A stretch of 64,000 nt of DNA. It comes from Variovorax sp. OV329 (lineage in GTDB: Bacteria; Pseudomonadota; Gammaproteobacteria; Burkholderiales; Burkholderiaceae_C). Below, piece after piece: positions 56,157 to 63,468 of this stretch. Where the stretch lies: positions 1 to 64,000 of the forward strand of contig NZ_FOUG01000002.1 in the NCBI RefSeq assembly GCF_900114785.1. Direction: 5' to 3'. The translations under genes and the position numbers were made by a program. The notes beneath the pieces were generated by a model that was not told where the DNA came from, made no database searches, and saw nothing but the letters and a program-made list of their open reading frames with translations. Positions within the stretch are counted from its first letter, which is position 1. Each line of letters begins with the position of its first letter.

Positions 56157-57593
56157 CTAGCCCACTGCGCCGGAGATCCGCGCCTGCGCCTGCGCTTCGT
56201 CCGCGTCGTGCAACGCCACCCGGAACACGCTGCCGCGCCCGAGACGAGACCGCACGCTCACCGGGTGCCCCAGCGCGTGCGACAGCCGCGCCACGATCGC
56301 CAGACCCAGGCCGAAGCCGTCGGAAGTGCCCGCATGGTCGGCCACCTTGTAGAACTCCAAAAACACGTCGCGCAGGTGCTCGCGCGCGATGCCGATGCCG
56401 GTGTCCCACACCTCCACCCGCAGGCCCTCGGCGGTCTGGCGCGAGGCGATCAGCACGCCGCCTTCCGGCGTGTACTTGATGGCGTTGGCGATCAGGTTGC
56501 CGATCATGCGGCGCACGCGGATCGGGTCGGTGAGCACCGTGCCCGAGCGCGCATGCACGCGGAAGTTCAGGCCCTTGGCCTCGGCCACCGGGCGGTACTG
56601 CAGTTCCAGGTCGTGCAGCAGTTGCTTCACGTCCACCCGCTCGATGTGCAGGCGCACCTGGCCCGAGTCGATGCGTGCCAGGTCGAAGAGTGAATCGAAG
56701 AGCGCGTTCACCGCATGGGTGGCGCGCACGATCTTGGGCGCGATGTCCTGCACCAGTTCCGGCTCATTGCGCAGCCAGTCGGCATAGAGCGACAGCGCCA
56801 GCACCGGCTGGCGCATGTCGTGCGCGGCGCTGGCCAGGAAGCGGTTCTTCATCGCCACGGCGGCCACCGCCGCCTGGCGCTGCTGGGTGAGCGAGTTGAT
56901 CAGGATGTGGTTGTGATAGAGCAGCTCGAAGCTGTTGCGCGCGGTCTCGTGGATGCGCCGGCCGGCGCGCAGCAGCATCCACCAGTGCAACAGCGGCAGC
57001 GCCAGGAAGCCGTAGTTGAAGTGCGGATTGCTCAGGTCCATCTGCATCACGCGCAGGGCCACGCAAGCCAGCATGGTGACGAAGAGCGTGTTGACGTAGC
57101 GGTGCAGCAGCGGCGGATGCAGCGACAGGCCGTTGAGCGGGAAGGTGGCCACGCCCGCCACGATGAGCCAGCTCATGAACTGGTTCATGAGCGGCGTGCG
57201 CTCGAAGAAGATCAGGACCGACAGCCCCCAGACGAAGGCGCTGGCGCTCCACAGCGGGTGGTAGCGCTCCATGAAGCGCTGCTGCGACGCCGAGTCGCGC
57301 GCCGCGTACTGGCTCGCATACACGCGCTCGCCCCACACGCGAAATCCCGTCGCCACGGCGCCAAGCCCGAGCCACACGAACAGCTGCCAGGCCGGCACGT
57401 GCCCCCAGCTGAGGGCAATCATGGCCGGCATCAGCGCGGCTGCAAGCAGGTAGGAGCCGCGCGCGGCCCGCATCAGGCTGCGGATGAGCTCGCCGCGAAC
57501 CCACGGCTCGGCTTCGTCCGCCGTCGCGGGCGCGGGCGTCAGGCTGGCGAAGGAGGAATTGCCGAGGCCGGCGAACGCAGAACTTCCGCGCAC
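56157..57593 (-). CDS. Sensor histidine kinase with multi-helix membrane domain
   Basis: About 478 residues from a GTG start at 57593. Residues 45-205 hold about six hydrophobic segments without a recognisable periplasmic domain. The H-box is FLASAAHDMRQPVLALSLYADWL with His258 (HDMRQP subclass). The ATPase domain has NLIANAIKYTPEGG, VEVWDTGIGI and SDGFGLGLAIVARL. The gene begins two bases after the stop of the FGE-like gene, so they are one operon. The NarL-type regulator converging on it is the probable partner. Confidence 0.88.
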   Translation of the reverse strand: MRGSSAFAGLGNSSFASLTPAPATADEAEPWVRGELIRSLMRAARGSYLLAAALMPAMIALSWGHVPAWQLFVWLGLGAVATGFRVWGERVYASQYAARDSASQQRFMERYHPLWSASAFVWGLSVLIFFERTPLMNQFMSWLIVAGVATFPLNGLSLHPPLLHRYVNTLFVTMLACVALRVMQMDLSNPHFNYGFLALPLLHWWMLLRAGRRIHETARNSFELLYHNHILINSLTQQRQAAVAAVAMKNRFLASAAHDMRQPVLALSLYADWLRNEPELVQDIAPKIVRATHAVNALFDSLFDLARIDSGQVRLHIERVDVKQLLHDLELQYRPVAEAKGLNFRVHARSGTVLTDPIRVRRMIGNLIANAIKYTPEGGVLIASRQTAEGLRVEVWDTGIGIAREHLRDVFLEFYKVADHAGTSDGFGLGLAIVARLSHALGHPVSVRSRLGRGSVFRVALHDADEAQAQARISGAVG

Positions 57594-57595
57594 GT

Positions 57596-58855
57596 TCAGC
57601 CGCCCGACGCCGGTTGGCCGGCCGGGGTGGCGGCCTGCGTCTGCTGGCGCCCCTTCCAGGCCGAGTCGTCCATCACCAGGCGGAAGCCCAGGTGCGACAT
57701 GCTGGTGTAGGGGTCGGTGCCACGCCGCGCGCTGGGCCGATAGCTCATGCAGTAGTCCTCGTTGCAAAGGAAGGAGCCGCCGCGCGTCACGCGCTTGGGC
57801 GCATTGACGGGCACGCCCGGCTCGCTGGGATCGAAACTGTCCTGCGGGCCGGGCGGGTTGTCGGCCGGCTTGCCGATCGCGGCCTCGCGCCTGAACTGGT
57901 CGGCCCGGTACCAGTCGGCCACCCATTGCCAGGCGTTGCCGGTCATGTCGTAGAGGCCGTAGCCGTTGGCCGGGAAGGTGCCGGCCGGGCTGGTGCCGAT
58001 GGCACCGCCCGCCTTGGCGCTCACCACGGGGAACTGCCGCTGCTGCTGCCCTTGCCACACGTTGGCCATCTGCTGCTTGCCCGGCGTGAATTCCTCGCCC
58101 CAGGTGTAGGTGGCCTGCTCCAGGCCGCCGCGCGCAGCGAATTCCCATTCGGCCTCGGTGGGCAGGCGCTTGCCGGCCCACTTGGCATAGGCGAGCGCAT
58201 CGGCGTAGCTGACCTGCACGACCGGATGCTCGTCCTTTCCTTCGATGCTGCTGCCGGGACCTTGCGGGTGGCGCCAGTCGGCACCGGGCACGTAGCGCCA
58301 CCAGCGGCTGAAGTCGCTGTAGTCGACCACGGCGGGCGTGCCGACGAAGACCATGGCGCTGGCCACCATGGCGCTGTCCGGCGGACGCGGCGTGCCGGGC
58401 ATCACCTGGACCTTGATGGTTTCCCAATCGGGCGGCAGTTCGGCCGTGGTGCGGTAGCCGGTGGCCTCGACGAAGCGGCGGAACTGCGCGTTGGTCACGT
58501 GCTGGCGGTCCATCCAGAAGCCCTTCACCTGGGCCTGGTGCGCTGGCTTTTCGTTGGCCTGCGCGAGTTTGCTGTCGCTGCCCATGAGGAAGTTGCCGCC
58601 TGGCACCCAGGCCATGCCTTCGGGGCCGGTGCGGCCATCGCCGATGCGCTGCTGCGATGCCTTGCCGGTGGCACCACCGCCACCCAGCCACACGACGCCG
58701 CCATAGCCGGCCGCTGCGCAGGCCACCACGGCAACACCCGCCAGCAGCAGGCGCCGTCCGGAAGATGCCGACGCCGACGCCGGCGCGGCGGCGGCCGGCG
58801 CCTTGGCGCGTGATTCCACCTTGCTGGCGCTTGAACGTGACTTGCCTCGACTCAT
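57596..58855 (-). CDS. Formylglycine-generating-enzyme-like (SUMF1) membrane-anchored protein
   Basis: A 419-residue protein with one N-terminal helix (about 36-58) that anchors a large SUMF1 domain outside the cytoplasm. Family text: GMAWVPGGNFLMGSD, VTNAQFRRFVEATGY, PVVQVSYADALAYAKWAGKRLPTEAEWEFAARGG, GYGLYDMTGNAWQWVADWY, RVTRGGSFLCNEDYC. The cysteine pair Cys364/Cys369 corresponds to the copper-binding active-site pair of true formylglycine-generating enzymes. That suggests real FGE activity on a type I sulfatase, although none is encoded in this window. Operon with the sensor kinase. The start MSRGKSRSS lies at 58855. Confidence 0.87.
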   Translation of the reverse strand: MSRGKSRSSASKVESRAKAPAAAAPASASASSGRRLLLAGVAVVACAAAGYGGVVWLGGGGATGKASQQRIGDGRTGPEGMAWVPGGNFLMGSDSKLAQANEKPAHQAQVKGFWMDRQHVTNAQFRRFVEATGYRTTAELPPDWETIKVQVMPGTPRPPDSAMVASAMVFVGTPAVVDYSDFSRWWRYVPGADWRHPQGPGSSIEGKDEHPVVQVSYADALAYAKWAGKRLPTEAEWEFAARGGLEQATYTWGEEFTPGKQQMANVWQGQQQRQFPVVSAKAGGAIGTSPAGTFPANGYGLYDMTGNAWQWVADWYRADQFRREAAIGKPADNPPGPQDSFDPSEPGVPVNAPKRVTRGGSFLCNEDYCMSYRPSARRGTDPYTSMSHLGFRLVMDDSAWKGRQQTQAATPAGQPASGG

Positions 58856-58922
58856 GCCCGGACTGTAGCAAGAGCGAGGCACTCTGAGCACTGGCGAAAG
58901 CACTCGTGGGCATTGGAGAGTC

Positions 58923-58968
58923 TTGACACACCCGTCGATCGGATAAATACTAAACCCAATGGTTAAGT
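58923..58968 (+). promoter_or_regulatory. Promoter and operator overlapping the ArsR start codon
   Basis: TTGACA (58923-58928) is a perfect -35; 17 bp later AATACT (58946-58951) can serve as -10, which would place the transcript start at or next to the ATG at 58959, giving a leaderless message. ACTAAACC-CAAT-GGTTAAGT (58949-58968) is an inverted repeat with one mismatch that covers the -10 and the start codon, a good autorepressor site. Confidence 0.65.
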
Positions 58969-59432
58969 TAAAGGCCTCCGACGATGAAGCTGCCGCCGAA
59001 CTGGACCGCGTGTTCGCCGCGCTGTCCGACCGCACGCGGCGCGACGTCCTGCGCGCGCTGGGCGAAGGCGAGCAAAGCGTGTCCGAGCTGGCCCAGCCGC
59101 ACGGCATGTCGCTGCCGGGGTTCATGAAGCACCTGCGGGTGCTGGAGGAAGCCGGCCTCATCGCCCGGGCGAAGGAAGGGCGCGTGGTTCGCTGCGAGCT
59201 TTCCGCGCAGCCCCTGCAGGAGGCCGCCGTGTGGTTGTCGCGCTATGAGAAGTTCTGGACCGAGCGCTTCGATGCGCTGGGTCGCTACCTCTACCACCAG
59301 AAGGAGTTGTCCGCATGGCCCACGAAGCCGCCAGCGCCGCCCGCGAGCGACCCTCGCTCCGAATCCAGCGGCACTACGACGAAGTCACGCCCGAGCAGGT
59401 CTGGCAAGCCTGGACCGACCCGAAAGCGCTGA
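58959..59432 (+). CDS. ArsR-family transcriptional regulator
   Basis: A 157-residue winged-helix repressor of the non-metal ArsR branch that accompanies SRPBCC genes: AALSDRTRRDVLRALGEGEQSVSELAQPHGMSLPGFMKHLRVLEEAGLIARAKEGRVVRCEL and the ending RYEKFWTERFDALGRYL. It has no Cys metal site. After residue 118 the protein continues through a Pro/Ser/Arg-rich tail that is read in another frame inside the next gene (118-bp overlap). Relatives usually stop near residue 115, so the normal stop may have been lost. Probably autoregulated. Confidence 0.88.
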   Translation: MVKLKASDDEAAAELDRVFAALSDRTRRDVLRALGEGEQSVSELAQPHGMSLPGFMKHLRVLEEAGLIARAKEGRVVRCELSAQPLQEAAVWLSRYEKFWTERFDALGRYLYHQKELSAWPTKPPAPPASDPRSESSGTTTKSRPSRSGKPGPTRKR

Positions 59433-59812
59433 GCGTCTGGTTCGGCCCCGGAGAGGACAACTCGGTGCTCCATGCTCGCACCGACGTACGCGTCGGCGGT
59501 GGCTTCTGTGTGGCCTTCAGGCTGCAGAACGGCGACGAGCACGAGGTCAGCGGCACCTATCGCGAGGTAGTCCCGGCACGCAAGCTGGTCTTCACCTGGA
59601 CGTGGCGAAGCACGCCCGAGCGCGAGTCGCTGGTGACCGTGCGGCTCGCGCCCACGGCCAGCGGAACGCAGATGGAGTTCCTGCACGAGCAGTTCTCCGA
59701 CCAGGACGAGCGTGACAGCCACGAAGGCGGATGGCTTCCCACCATCGACAAGCTCGGCTGCTTCGTCGCGCCCCAGGCGCACTTCCCTCCCACTGAAAGG
59801 ACGACCCCATGA
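59315..59812 (+). CDS. SRPBCC/AHSA1-domain protein
   Basis: A 165-residue START-like protein: SLRIQRHYDEVTPEQVWQAWTDPKALSVWFGP at the N terminus, VRVGGGFCVAFRLQNGDEHEVSGTYREVVPARKLVFTWTW in the middle, and the long C-terminal helix (GGWLPTIDKL). Such proteins bind hydrophobic ligands; no enzymatic role is known. It begins inside the ArsR gene and overlaps the next gene by four bases. Confidence 0.87.
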   Translation: MAHEAASAARERPSLRIQRHYDEVTPEQVWQAWTDPKALSVWFGPGEDNSVLHARTDVRVGGGFCVAFRLQNGDEHEVSGTYREVVPARKLVFTWTWRSTPERESLVTVRLAPTASGTQMEFLHEQFSDQDERDSHEGGWLPTIDKLGCFVAPQAHFPPTERTTP

Positions 59813-60570
59813 ACATGCGTATCGACATGAACCATCCGGTGGTATCCCGCACCGAATGGATCGAGGCCAGCCGCCGGCTGGTGGAACGCGAGAAGGAGCT
59901 CACCCGCGCGCACGACCGCCTGGCGGAGCAGCGGCGCGAACTGCCCTGGGTGCGCATCGACAAGGACTACCGCTTCCAGACGCACCAGGGCGAGAAGGCG
60001 CTGCTGGACCTGTTCGGCGACAGCGAGCAGCTGCTGGTCTATCACTTCATGCTCGCGCCCGGCCAGGACCAGGGCTGCGTCGGCTGCTCCTTCGTGCTCG
60101 ACCACATCGACGGCGTGGTCGTGCACCTGCGCAACCACGGCGTGCAGGTGGTGGCGGCGTCGCGCGCGCCGCTGGACGAGATCTCGCGCTACCAGCTGCG
60201 CATGGGCTGGGGCATACCGTGGGTGTCCTCCGGCGGAAGCGACTTCAACTACGACTTCAACGTCTCGTTCAGACCCGAGCAGGTTGCGGCCGGCGAGGTG
60301 GACTACAACTTCAAGCGCCAGGTGCCATGGGGAGAGGAGGCCTCGGGCCTGAGCGCCTTCATCCGCAACGCGCAGGGCGAGGTCTTCCACACCTACTCCT
60401 CCTTCGGGCGTGGAGGCGAGGTGCTGCTGCCGGCCTACGCCCTGCTCGACATGACGCCACTGGGCCGCCGCGAACCGTCCGAGGGCGCGAAGATGAGCAG
60501 CTGGGTGAAGCGCCACGACGAGTACCAGCACGAACCCGGCGCGGCACCATCGCACGGCTGCTGCCACTGA
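59809..60570 (+). CDS. DUF899 thioredoxin-like protein
   Basis: A 253-residue soluble protein of the DUF899 family, with a thioredoxin-fold region: RTEWIEASRRLVEREKELTRAHD, KDYRFQTHQGEKALLDLFGDSEQLLVYHFML and QGCVGCSFVLDHIDG carrying a CxxC pair. The C terminus SHGCCH could bind metal. Function is unknown; the family often sits next to ArsR-SRPBCC pairs as here. ATGA overlap with the SRPBCC gene. Confidence 0.87.
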   Translation: MNMRIDMNHPVVSRTEWIEASRRLVEREKELTRAHDRLAEQRRELPWVRIDKDYRFQTHQGEKALLDLFGDSEQLLVYHFMLAPGQDQGCVGCSFVLDHIDGVVVHLRNHGVQVVAASRAPLDEISRYQLRMGWGIPWVSSGGSDFNYDFNVSFRPEQVAAGEVDYNFKRQVPWGEEASGLSAFIRNAQGEVFHTYSSFGRGGEVLLPAYALLDMTPLGRREPSEGAKMSSWVKRHDEYQHEPGAAPSHGCCH

Positions 60571-60580
60571 GGAAGTCGCC

Positions 60581-61036
60581 ATGCAAAAGATCACGCCCTT
60601 CCTCTGGTTCGACGACAACGCCGAGGAGGCCGTCGCCTTCTACCGCACACTCTTCAAGGATTCGTGCGTCGACAGCGTCATGCCCGGGTCCGGCGGCAAG
60701 GCCATGGGCCTGTCTTTCACGCTGGAAGGCCAGTCCTTCATGGCCTTGAACGGCGGCCCCGTCTACCAGCTCACGCCCGCCTTCTCGATGTACGTGAACT
60801 GCGAGACCCAGGAAGAGGTCGACCGCTACTGGTCGGCACTTGGCGAGGGCGGCAAGGAGCAGCGTTGCGGCTGGCTCGTGGACCGGTTCGGCCTGTCGTG
60901 GCAAATCATTCCCAAATCCCTCAGCGCAATGTTGCAGGACAGCGACTGCGTCCGTGCCGCCCGAGTAATGCAAGCGATGATGACCATGGGCAGGATCGAC
61001 ATCGCCGCGCTGCAAGCCGCATTCGACGGCGCCTGA
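60581..61036 (+). CDS. VOC-superfamily protein (PhnB/3-dmu-9_3-mt type)
   Basis: A 151-residue glyoxalase-fold protein: ITPFLWFDDNAEEAVAFYRTLF, GLSFTLEGQSFMALNGGP, YVNCETQEEVDRYWSALGEGG and CGWLVDRFGLSWQIIP. It follows DUF899 by ten bases and closes the operon. The family is named from a presumed methyltransferase relation, but the real activity is not known. Confidence 0.87.
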   Translation: MQKITPFLWFDDNAEEAVAFYRTLFKDSCVDSVMPGSGGKAMGLSFTLEGQSFMALNGGPVYQLTPAFSMYVNCETQEEVDRYWSALGEGGKEQRCGWLVDRFGLSWQIIPKSLSAMLQDSDCVRAARVMQAMMTMGRIDIAALQAAFDGA

Positions 61037-61062
61037 TCCCGTCCGCCACGCTCGTCGGCTGC

Positions 61063-61179
61063 TCAGTGCAGCCGGCAGAAGGGCCTGCCCTCGACATCCG
61101 CCCAGATGCAGGCGCGAATCCACGCCACGATGAGGCGCTGGTCGGGCGCAAGGGGAATCGACTGCAGGCGTATCAGCAT
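61063..61179 (-). CDS. Very small hypothetical protein (38 aa)
   Basis: MLIRLQSIPLAPDQRLIVAWIRACIWADVEGRPFCRLH-type product with an amphipathic, Trp-rich centre (IVAWIRACIWADVEG). Its ATG at 61179 overlaps the stop of the 65-residue gene upstream by seven bases, a sign of translational coupling. Not recognised; low certainty because of size. Confidence 0.4.
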   Translation of the reverse strand: MLIRLQSIPLAPDQRLIVAWIRACIWADVEGRPFCRLH

Positions 61180-61370
61180 GATCGGCCCTCCGGTCCTTGC
61201 GCCGAACGCTCCAGCATGCGATGCACCCGGTAGCCAAGCAAATACCAGAAGTAGGCCTCTGCCTCGCCGGGAACCCGGAGCCTTGAACCGTTGACCGGGG
61301 AAACGCATTCGTAGCAATAGCGCCAGCCCAGCTCATTCGCTTCTTCTTCCCAGTTGTTGGTCCGGTTCAT
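61173..61370 (-). CDS. Small hypothetical protein (65 aa)
   Basis: A 65-residue protein starting MNRTNNWEEEANELGWRY. It contains two close Cys-bearing segments (YCYECVSPVNGSRL) and an aromatic run (AYFWYLLGYRVHRML). No known family. The gap between it and the next gene downstream on the same strand is negative (seven-base overlap). Composition looks coding. Confidence 0.5.
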   Translation of the reverse strand: MNRTNNWEEEANELGWRYCYECVSPVNGSRLRVPGEAEAYFWYLLGYRVHRMLERSAQGPEGRSC

Positions 61371-61456
61371 GGCTTTTCTCCACGCGGGGGAATCCCGTGT
61401 GCAAGGTATAGATCTGGCGCAGGACGAAAGGCAGCGGCGCGCTGCCGCATGTTTCG

Positions 61457-61684
61457 TCAGCCGCAGCCGCAAGCGCTTGTCCGCCATCGGGGTGTCGGCG
61501 GGCGTCGGAATGCGCTGACACGCGCCAGCGGCTGGGGCGTGGAGGGCTCCTCCTCGGGGGAAGGTCGGGGCGGCTCCGTCGGCTGGGGGTTGGGGTCGTC
61601 CTGCCCAGGCACGGGCTCCGGCGGCGGCTCGTCGCTGCCCGGTTGGCGCGGGCGCGAAGCCGCCTCAGTCTGGCGCAGATTCAA
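61457..61684 (-). CDS. Proline-rich small hypothetical protein
   Basis: A possible 75-residue protein from a TTG at 61684, overlapping the upstream gene by 20 bp. It has a central Pro/Glu/Asp-rich stretch (SDEPPPEPVPGQDDPNPQPT) and a basic Cys-ending tail. Similar Pro-rich small proteins occur in related genomes to my memory, but the start codon and the tail are doubtful. It could be noncoding. Confidence 0.3.
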   Translation of the reverse strand: MNLRQTEAASRPRQPGSDEPPPEPVPGQDDPNPQPTEPPRPSPEEEPSTPQPLARVSAFRRPPTPRWRTSACGCG

Positions 61685-61898
61685 CGGCTTGGCCCCCGAG
61701 CGCCATGCGGCCCTTGAGCGTGATGCACAGCACCTGGGCAGTCCTGTGCAGGTGGGCGCCGCGCTCCAGCGTTTCCACCGGGGGAATGAGCGCTTCCACG
61801 AGCTCTGCCGCGCGCAGCACGCGCAGGCGATCGATGTCGGCTGGCGCATAGAACGCCGCGGGCAAATCCATGTCGGCCAGCTGCTTGAGCAGTTCCAT
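61665..61898 (-). CDS. Small conserved hypothetical protein (77 aa)
   Basis: A 77-residue protein, MELLKQLADMDLPAAFYAPA followed by DIDRLRVLRAAELVEALIPP and RTAQVLCITLKGRMAL. The pattern resembles small uncharacterised proteins of Variovorax-like bacteria (memory, not search). A predicted helix-turn-helix-like core ending in a strand pair is possible. GGAGA lies about 13 bases upstream. Confidence 0.55.
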   Translation of the reverse strand: MELLKQLADMDLPAAFYAPADIDRLRVLRAAELVEALIPPVETLERGAHLHRTAQVLCITLKGRMALGGQAVESAPD

Positions 61899-62057
61899 GG
61901 GCACGGCTCGGTCTCCTTCTTTCAATGGGTCTTTTGCGTGAACCCATGCTGCTTCCATCCACCCGCCCGCGCAACCTTGTCCCTCTTTGCGGGTATGACT
62001 TGCACGCCACCATCTGGCGTAAGCTTCGGCCTTGCCCTTGGGGCAGAGGATGGGATC

Positions 62058-62348
62058 TTGGACGAAGACAACAACAAGCAACAGCCGCAACAAGCCGGCG
62101 ACGCGCAGCCTGCGCTGCCGCCCGGCTGGAAGCTGGAGCTTGCCCTCGGGCCCGACGCGTCGGGCCAACTCGGAGGCGTGGCCGAACTGTGGGACGGCCA
62201 GGTGATGCGCTGTCGGCTGGTGCTCACCCGCTACGGACAAGACCGTGCGGCCGCCATCGCACGTGTGAATGCGCGCGTCGAATACTGGCTGTCGGAGTGG
62301 CTCGCGCGCCCGCACTCGGGCGACACGCAGTTCAGCGATATCCAGTAG
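62058..62348 (+). CDS. Small hypothetical protein, TTG start
   Basis: About 96 residues from a TTG at 62058 (AGAGGA nine bases upstream). The N terminus is Gln/Asn-rich (DEDNNKQQPQQAGDAQ), followed by an alpha-beta unit (WKLELALGP, VMRCRLVLTRYGQDRAAAIARVNARVEYWLSEWLAR). No family recognised. Convergent with the LysR gene 28 bp away. Confidence 0.5.
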   Translation: MDEDNNKQQPQQAGDAQPALPPGWKLELALGPDASGQLGGVAELWDGQVMRCRLVLTRYGQDRAAAIARVNARVEYWLSEWLARPHSGDTQFSDIQ

Positions 62349-62376
62349 TCCAACCTGTCGCAGGCCGAAGCCTGCA

Positions 62377-63315
62377 TCACGCGGCGGCCGCGTCGCCTGC
62401 CTGCTTTGCAGCCACCTGCGACAGCAGCCCGCGCAGCCAGCGGTGCGCCGCCTGGTGCTGCGAGCGGTCGTGCCACAGCTGGTAGAAGCGCATGCGCGGA
62501 AAGCCCTCGGGCGCCGGCACCGCCACCACCGGCAGGGTGCGCACGAACTGCATGGCGAAGTGGCGGGCCGTGGTGAACACCAGGTCGCTGTCGGCCACCA
62601 GGTGCGGCGCCACCGCGTAGTAGGGAACCACCACCCGTGCATCCCGCGACACCCGCAGCCCTGCGAGGTGCGTCTCGATCACCGCCCGGTGCGCACTGGC
62701 CAGCGGCAAGGGCACCACGTGCGGCGCGGCCAGGTAGCGCTCCAGCGTCATCGTGCCCTTGGCAAGCGGGTTGCGCTTGCCCATGAGGCACACCAACTCG
62801 TCCTCCAGCAGCAGCGACAGGTGCAGGCGCTCGGGCGGCTGCGGCCAGTTTCCGATGACGATGTCGAGTTCGCCATGGGCAAGCGCGCGCTCGTAGTCGT
62901 AGTCTGCCGTGAGCGAGTGCACCACCAGTCGCGCGTTGGGCGCCTCCACCCGGAAACGCGCCACCACGTCGCCCATGAAGCTCGCGGCCAGGTAGTCGGG
63001 CGAGGCGACGGTGAAGGTCATGGCGCTGGCGCGCGGCTCGAAGGCCTCCGGCCCGGCCAGCATGTGGTCGATGTCCAGCAGCACGCCGCGCGCGCGTTCG
63101 CGCAGCAGCAGGGCGCGCTCGGTGGGCACCATGCTGCCGCGCTCGCGCACCAGGATCGGGTCGCCGAAGGCCTCGCGCAGGCGGCGCAGGGCGGCACTGA
63201 TGGCCGGCTGCGTCTGGTTCATGCGCACCGCGACCCGCGACACGCTGCGCTCGGCGACCAGTGCGACCAGCACACGCAGCAGGTAGACGTCGATCGGATC
63301 GTTGGCACGTGACAT
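62377..63315 (-). CDS. LysR-family regulator, NodD/NahR-like branch
   Basis: A 312-residue LysR protein: winged helix at residues 5-65 (DVYLLRVLVALVAERSVSRVAVRMNQTQPAISAALRRLREAFGDPILVR) with the NahR/LinR-type GDPILVRERG segment, and an effector domain from about 95. This branch often controls aromatic degradation genes. It is divergent from the MFS permease at the window end, with 153 bp between them holding GTTATG (63361) and ATTATG (63373) copies 12 bp apart. Confidence 0.88.
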   Translation of the reverse strand: MSRANDPIDVYLLRVLVALVAERSVSRVAVRMNQTQPAISAALRRLREAFGDPILVRERGSMVPTERALLLRERARGVLLDIDHMLAGPEAFEPRASAMTFTVASPDYLAASFMGDVVARFRVEAPNARLVVHSLTADYDYERALAHGELDIVIGNWPQPPERLHLSLLLEDELVCLMGKRNPLAKGTMTLERYLAAPHVVPLPLASAHRAVIETHLAGLRVSRDARVVVPYYAVAPHLVADSDLVFTTARHFAMQFVRTLPVVAVPAPEGFPRMRFYQLWHDRSQHQAAHRWLRGLLSQVAAKQAGDAAAA

Positions 63316-63468
63316 GGCAAGCGCGCTAGGCTCCTCCTTCCAGGGGCACTATCAGAAAGCGTTATGTCGCCCATTATGAAAGGCGCGCGCCGCCATCCTC
63401 CTTTGTGCCTACATTCCGCCTGCACACCAACGGCCACACAACAGGCAGAGCCCCAAGGAGACAAACCC

